This document shows positions 8,075 to 10,738 of a stretch of DNA of 10,738 nucleotides, piece by piece. The stretch spans positions 1-10,738 of the forward strand of contig DDII01000094.1 of NCBI GenBank assembly GCA_002338445.1. Direction: 5' to 3'. Each line of letters starts with the position of its first letter. Within the stretch, counting starts at the first letter, position 1. Origin of the DNA: Cellvibrionales bacterium UBA1854. GTDB lineage: Bacteria > Pseudomonadota > Gammaproteobacteria > Pseudomonadales > Porticoccaceae. Below the pieces are notes generated by a model. That model was not told the origin of the DNA. It worked only from the letters and a program-made list of their open reading frames with translations, and searched no databases. Position numbers and translations under genes: made by a program.

Positions 8075-8615
8075 CGCATACCAATTAAAGGTTGACAAAG
8101 TCTTTTGACCGTTTCACGACTTCCCTTGGCTTCTATTACCTTCAGAATATCGATTACTTAAGGCGCACTAATTTCGACAATTGATTTTTTACTAAGTGCG
8201 GAAAAACATGAAGCTCAAATGATCGCCAAATATCATCTGAATGTCTTGTGACACTTTAGATCTCTTTACTCTCATCCAATCGACTGCTACTTGTTCAAGC
8301 GAATTTACCGAAGTATTTTCCACTTTAAACTTTTGTGGCATTCGAAGCGTCCCAGGATCAATATCTCGAGTTAGTAGCTTACGATATTCATCTCTTTTTT
8401 TCTTGCCCTCGATAATGAAATATCGGGGAAAACGCCCACACTAAGATTAGCCCTGACTTTTGTTTTGGGCCCTTGATAATTGAATAGCCAATACTTATCC
8501 CCCTCGGGCTAATTCTCAGCGCCAAGCCTTTCCCATCGGAGAGACTATATTCCTTAAGCCGAGATGTCGCGTTTCTTATTCACGTATATGTGAGAGGTTT
8601 GACAGTTTTAGGCAT
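8075..8615 (-). pseudogene. Decayed, 3'-truncated P4-type tyrosine integrase
   Basis: Reading the minus strand from ATG at 8615 gives MPKTVKPLTYT, a TGA stop (8580-8582), then IRNATSRLKEYSLSDGKGLALRI. This is the N-terminal arm-binding domain (DUF4102) of P4-family integrases. A frameshift near 8497-8503 restores KYWLFNYQGPKTKVRANLSV and GVFPDISLSRARKK. A one-base loss in a T7 run (8395-8401 on the plus strand) leads to DEYRKLLTRDIDP. Another shift near 8235-8242 leads to DDIWRSFELHVFPHL, and another near 8165-8180, with a TAA at 8158-8160, leads to VIDILKVIEAKGSRETVKRLCQ. Family identity comes from these segments in the right order. The catalytic domain with the R-H-R-Y residues is absent, because the homology ends within about 10 nt of the aminotransferase stop. 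The gene cannot make an active recombinase. It starts about 150 nt from the ssrA 3' end and reads away from it, the usual place for an integrase that uses ssrA as its attachment site. Confidence 0.9.
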
Positions 8616-8651
8616 GTAACAAAAATCGTCCTGCAACCACTTTTGTTACAT
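8614..8651. repeat. Perfect 11-bp inverted repeat over the integrase start
   Basis: ATGTAACAAAA (8614-8624) and TTTTGTTACAT (8641-8651) are exact reverse complements separated by 16 nt. On the minus strand the downstream arm includes the first two bases of the integrase ATG, and the loop contains AGGA, a possible ribosome binding site 13 nt from that ATG. The repeat could be an operator or arm-type integrase binding site, or a hairpin hiding the translation start. It has stayed perfect although the gene beside it is full of lesions. Confidence 0.6.
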
Positions 8652-8764
8652 AAAAACAGGGTTTTTGCAACAGAATACGGTTTTTTTAAACAACAATAAA
8701 TTTTTTGTATATTATTGACTTATACAGCTTTATCAACCTTTACAGAGCATTATAAATCATCATT
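8652..8764. other. A/T-rich spacer between integrase relic and ssrA
   Basis: No coding frame or RNA gene is seen here. It contains a small hairpin, AAAAAC-AGG-GTTTTT, at 8652-8666, and long A/T tracts around 8681-8715. A strand of this kind usually carries the integrase promoter and arm sites in ssrA-inserted islands. No convincing GC-rich terminator for ssrA is present in it. Confidence 0.5.
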
Positions 8765-8790
8765 TGGTGGAGGCGGCGGGATTTGAACCC
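8765..8790. other. Probable attachment (att) core at the ssrA 3' end
   Basis: These bases are the tmRNA T-loop, acceptor strand and encoded CCA. P4-type integrases commonly recombine in this segment and rebuild the RNA 3' end on insertion. An integrase relic lies directly beyond it. No second copy is visible in the window, so the partner site should lie to the left of base 1 or has been lost. The placement is inferred from location, not from a duplicated core. Confidence 0.5.
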
Positions 8791-9029
8791 GCGTCCGTCA
8801 GTTCTCTGCCTATAGCTCTACATGCTTAGAGCAGTCTACTAAATTTAACCATTTGCGACCCGACTGTCAGGGAGTGCATTTGGCGATTTCGGTAAATTTT
8901 TAATAATTCCACCCCGAACAAGTTTCATTACGATCCTATGAAATATGACACCCGATCGTCTTAATTCCGAGGAACTTCAGACTCTGGACGCACAGGCACG
9001 GCTCCAGTCAGATGGCACTACACTGGTTT

Positions 9030-9062
9030 TTAAGCAGCTAGCGCGTAGTTGTCGTCGTTGGC
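9030..9062 (-). other. tmRNA tag-peptide reading frame
   Basis: The resume codon is GCC (9060-9062), and translation gives ANDDNYALAA then TAA (9030-9032). The LAA ending is the ClpXP/ClpAP recognition tail. The ANDDNY form, instead of the ANDENY of E. coli, is the one I recall for Pseudomonas and some marine Gammaproteobacteria, and supports the class-level placement. Confidence 0.93.
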
Positions 9063-9165
9063 AACTATAAGTTTGTGACTTTGGATTTACGAGATTGGTC
9101 ACCATCTCGGCATGCACCACAGGTTTCGTAACCGGCGTCGAATCCAGAACGCCCCCATACCGACT

Positions 9166-9194
9166 ATTCTAGCATATGTGCTCACTGCTGACAT
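9166..9194 (-). promoter_or_regulatory. Probable sigma-70 promoter of ssrA
   Basis: On the minus strand, ATGTCA (plus-strand 9189-9194, four of six to TTGACA) and TAGAAT (9166-9171, five of six to TATAAT) are 17 nt apart. The -10 element ends 9 nt before the tmRNA 5' end at 9156. Spacing and position fit direct transcription of the mature 5' end. The -35 element abuts the phosphodiesterase remnant. Confidence 0.6.
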
Positions 9195-9196
9195 GG

Positions 9197-9520
9197 AGCG
9201 AATTGAGGAAAGACTATGATTTGTTGCAAACTGAGAAAGGAGCCTCAATTATTGTCCATAACGCTGACGGAGTTAAACCGTAGCTGGCACAAATAATCAA
9301 TAACGACGAGTTGCCCAAATCATTGATGAGGCTTTTTAAAGATACGGATTTTAAAATTCATCCACACACGGTTCGAGGGGATGAATTACTCGCTTGCGCT
9401 AGCGACTTCGATCACTTTTTAAATATTTTATTTAATCAGCTAGACATTGACGGTATATTTACTGACTTCCCTGATCTGGCAGTTAAGTTTTTAAAAAAAC
9501 AAAACTCATTACTTAGGTAG
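9197..9520 (+). pseudogene. C-terminal remnant of a glycerophosphodiester phosphodiesterase
   Basis: The plus-strand frame reads SELRKDYDLLQTEKGASIIVHNADGVKP, an in-frame TAG at 9281-9283, then LAQIINNDELPKSLMRLF and onward through KIHPHTVRGDELL, FDHFLNILFNQLDIDG and IFTDFPDLAVKFLKKQ to a normal stop at 9518-9520. The HPHTVR and DGIFTDFPD blocks and the end point match the C-terminal third of GlpQ-type enzymes, which split glycerophosphodiesters to glycerol 3-phosphate and an alcohol. The N-terminal two-thirds, with the catalytic HRG and metal-binding residues, is missing; ssrA and its promoter occupy that side. A TTG at 9311 could start a 69-codon peptide, but this would have no active site. 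The stop codon overlaps the ribosome binding region of the next gene, so the scrap may survive as the leader of that gene. Confidence 0.82.
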
Positions 9521-9525
9521 CTTTT

Positions 9526-10738
9526 ATGCAACGTGGCCAGTTTTCGTCCCGTTTAACGTTTGTTCTGGCAGCTTCGGGATCGGCTGTTGGCCTTGGCAAT
9601 ATCTGGGGCTTCCCTACAAAGGCTGCTGAAAATGGTGGCGGGGCATTCCTATTGATGTATCTTTTCTTGGCCTTTCTCTTGGCGTACCCCGCACTAATGG
9701 CCGAATTAACCCTTGGCAGATACGGCAGATCCAACATGGTCAGCACCCTAGATTCAATTGCATCTGGATGGTTGCAGAAGCGTCTTGGCCAACTCACAGG
9801 CTTTATAGGAGTACTAACCGCGACCATGATTCTGTGTTTTTACAGTATTATTGCAGGCTGGATGATAGCTCACACTCTTGCCTCCATCGCGCAAACACTA
9901 CAGTTGTTCGAAATTGCCGAATGGCTGGTTACTTTTAGTCTTTTTCGGAATATCTCCTTTTCTACAGCATTCATTGGTCTAACCCTCTTGGTGATAAGCG
10001 CTGGCGTCGAGAGAGGCATAGAAACATGGTCTAAACGCTTAATGCCTTGCCTGATACTTTTAATGCTAGGTCTAATCGTCTATGTGCTGTTGCAACCCGG
10101 AGCTGAAAGAGGTTTGAAGATGTTTATAGTGCCTGATTTCAGACAGTTGGCAGACCCGCAGCTCATAGTGAGCGCCCTCGGACAAGCCTTTTTTTCGTTA
10201 TCATTGGGGGTTGGCACAATGCTTATCTATGGGTCCTACATCCGATCTAACGAAGATTTACCTGTTGCTGGCGCATTAGTGACTTTCAGCGATACAGGGG
10301 TGGCCGTGCTTGCTGGAATGTTGATTATTCCTGCTCTTTTTGCCGCACAACAACTAGGAGTAGATATATACGCCGAAACTGGCAAATTGATTTCAGGTCC
10401 TAGCCTGATTTTCCAAGCCCTACCAGCACTGTTCGAAGAAATGGGCGAGGGAGGAAAACTGGTATCACTAGCATTTTTTACCCTCATGTCGATTGCAGCT
10501 CTCACCTCTTCTATTTCTATGCTTGAGGTCCCTGTCTCTTGGGCAATAGAAACTCAAAACGTAACGCGCCAAAGGGCCAGCGTCACCGTTGGAGTTTTTA
10601 CAGTTATAGTCAGTGGGATAATCTCTTACAAATTCACCTCGATCTTCGAAATTATAGTCGAAGTAACTACCGAGTGGGCTCAGCCAGTTTTGAGCTTGAT
10701 GCTATGCCTGTTTTGCGGTTGGTTGATGCATCGGAATC
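9526..10738 (+). CDS. Sodium-dependent transporter, neurotransmitter:sodium symporter family (partial, 3' end beyond window)
   Basis: ATG at 9526 opens a frame that stays open for 404 codons to the window edge. The protein is a LeuT-fold NSS/SNF-family carrier, which usually brings amino acids into the cell with sodium. TM1 carries AASGSAVGLGNIWGFP with KAAENGGGAFLLMY after it, and TM6 carries GQAFFSLSLGVGTMLIYGSYI, the unwound substrate/sodium-binding segments. At G28 the usual NSS motif has arginine (WRFP, the outer gate Arg30 of LeuT); here it reads WGFP. About ten hydrophobic segments are present before the cut, and full-length bacterial members have about 440-500 residues. AGG at 9515-9517 gives an 8-nt spacer to the ATG and lies inside the end of the phosphodiesterase remnant. 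Lying beyond ssrA, it should belong to the chromosome flank rather than the island. The substrate is unknown. Confidence 0.93.
   Translation, partial: MQRGQFSSRLTFVLAASGSAVGLGNIWGFPTKAAENGGGAFLLMYLFLAFLLAYPALMAELTLGRYGRSNMVSTLDSIASGWLQKRLGQLTGFIGVLTATMILCFYSIIAGWMIAHTLASIAQTLQLFEIAEWLVTFSLFRNISFSTAFIGLTLLVISAGVERGIETWSKRLMPCLILLMLGLIVYVLLQPGAERGLKMFIVPDFRQLADPQLIVSALGQAFFSLSLGVGTMLIYGSYIRSNEDLPVAGALVTFSDTGVAVLAGMLIIPALFAAQQLGVDIYAETGKLISGPSLIFQALPALFEEMGEGGKLVSLAFFTLMSIAALTSSISMLEVPVSWAIETQNVTRQRASVTVGVFTVIVSGIISYKFTSIFEIIVEVTTEWAQPVLSLMLCLFCGWLMHRN

Larger units (their letters stand above)
8765..9156 (-). ncRNA. ssrA: tmRNA (transfer-messenger RNA), one-piece
   Basis: tmRNA rescues stalled ribosomes: charged with alanine, it adds a degradation tag to the unfinished protein, working with SmpB. 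The 392-nt minus-strand RNA starts GGGGGCGTTCTGGATTCGAC and ends with GCGGGTTCAAATCCCGC, CGCCTCC, A and an encoded CCA. The ends form a seven-pair acceptor stem with the G3-U70 wobble that marks alanine charging, and the T-arm is a perfect 5-bp stem. The internal reading frame encodes ANDDNYALAA followed by TAA. Length, ends and tag are those of an intact standard gammaproteobacterial tmRNA. Its 3' end is the likely integration target of the neighbouring integrase relic. Confidence 0.98.

Noticed and set aside
8090..8112. Hairpin-like GGTTGAC...TTTTGACC after the operon as a terminator
   Set aside because: The arms are closer to a direct repeat than an inverted one, pair only over a few bases, lack a following T run, and code for part of the integrase remnant on the other strand.
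8241..8444. 67-codon plus-strand frame between the aminotransferase and ssrA
   Set aside because: It lies antisense to the integrase relic, whose minus-strand segments match a known family in order; the plus-strand frame has no ribosome binding site or recognisable motif.
8652..8666. AAAAAC-AGG-GTTTTT hairpin as the ssrA terminator
   Set aside because: The stem is nearly all A/T with one G-C pair, has a 3-nt loop and lies about 100 nt past the tmRNA end, too weak and distant to call.
9513..9827. 104-codon minus-strand frame
   Set aside because: It is the shadow of the NSS transporter, whose plus-strand translation contains clear TM1 motifs.
10236..10505. 89-codon minus-strand frame
   Set aside because: It is antisense to the NSS transporter coding sequence and resembles no protein.

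Overview
The window looks like part of a marine-type gammaproteobacterial chromosome. The evidence is a one-piece tmRNA whose tag reads ANDDNYALAA (the Pseudomonas-like variant of the E. coli tag), a large TonB-dependent receptor of the kind common in aquatic Gammaproteobacteria, and a P4-type integrase relic at the tmRNA 3' end. No species can be named from this.

Layout. Bases 1-521 are A/T-rich and hold no convincing intact gene, only a doubtful transposase-like scrap on the minus strand. Bases 534-8069 hold one tightly packed plus-strand operon of five genes: TonB-dependent receptor, exported serine hydrolase (beta-lactamase/esterase fold), MFS transporter, nitrilase-superfamily C-N hydrolase and class III PLP aminotransferase. 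Three of the four junctions overlap by 4 nt and the fourth has a 6-nt gap. Bases ~8075-8615 (minus) are a decayed, 3'-truncated tyrosine integrase with several frameshifts and stops. It is followed by an A/T-rich spacer with a perfect inverted repeat, then ssrA (tmRNA, minus, 8765-9156) with its promoter. Beyond ssrA lies a 5'-truncated remnant of a glycerophosphodiester phosphodiesterase (plus, to 9520), then a sodium:neurotransmitter-symporter-family transporter starting at 9526 and running off the window.

Interpretation. ssrA 3' ends are classic integration targets for P4-type integrases. The integrase remnant reads away from ssrA, so the whole region left of 8765, including the five-gene operon, is probably an old genomic island that has lost its integrase. 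The operon order follows a path from outside the cell inward: outer-membrane uptake, periplasmic cleavage, inner-membrane transport, cytosolic amide/carbamoyl hydrolysis, then transamination of the freed amine. I read it as a candidate uptake and catabolic route for an unidentified amide- or ester-linked amine compound. The substrate cannot be told from sequence. The enzyme set is reminiscent of, but not shown to be equal to, linear-amide (6-aminohexanoate-oligomer) or N-carbamoyl-beta-amino-acid degradation.
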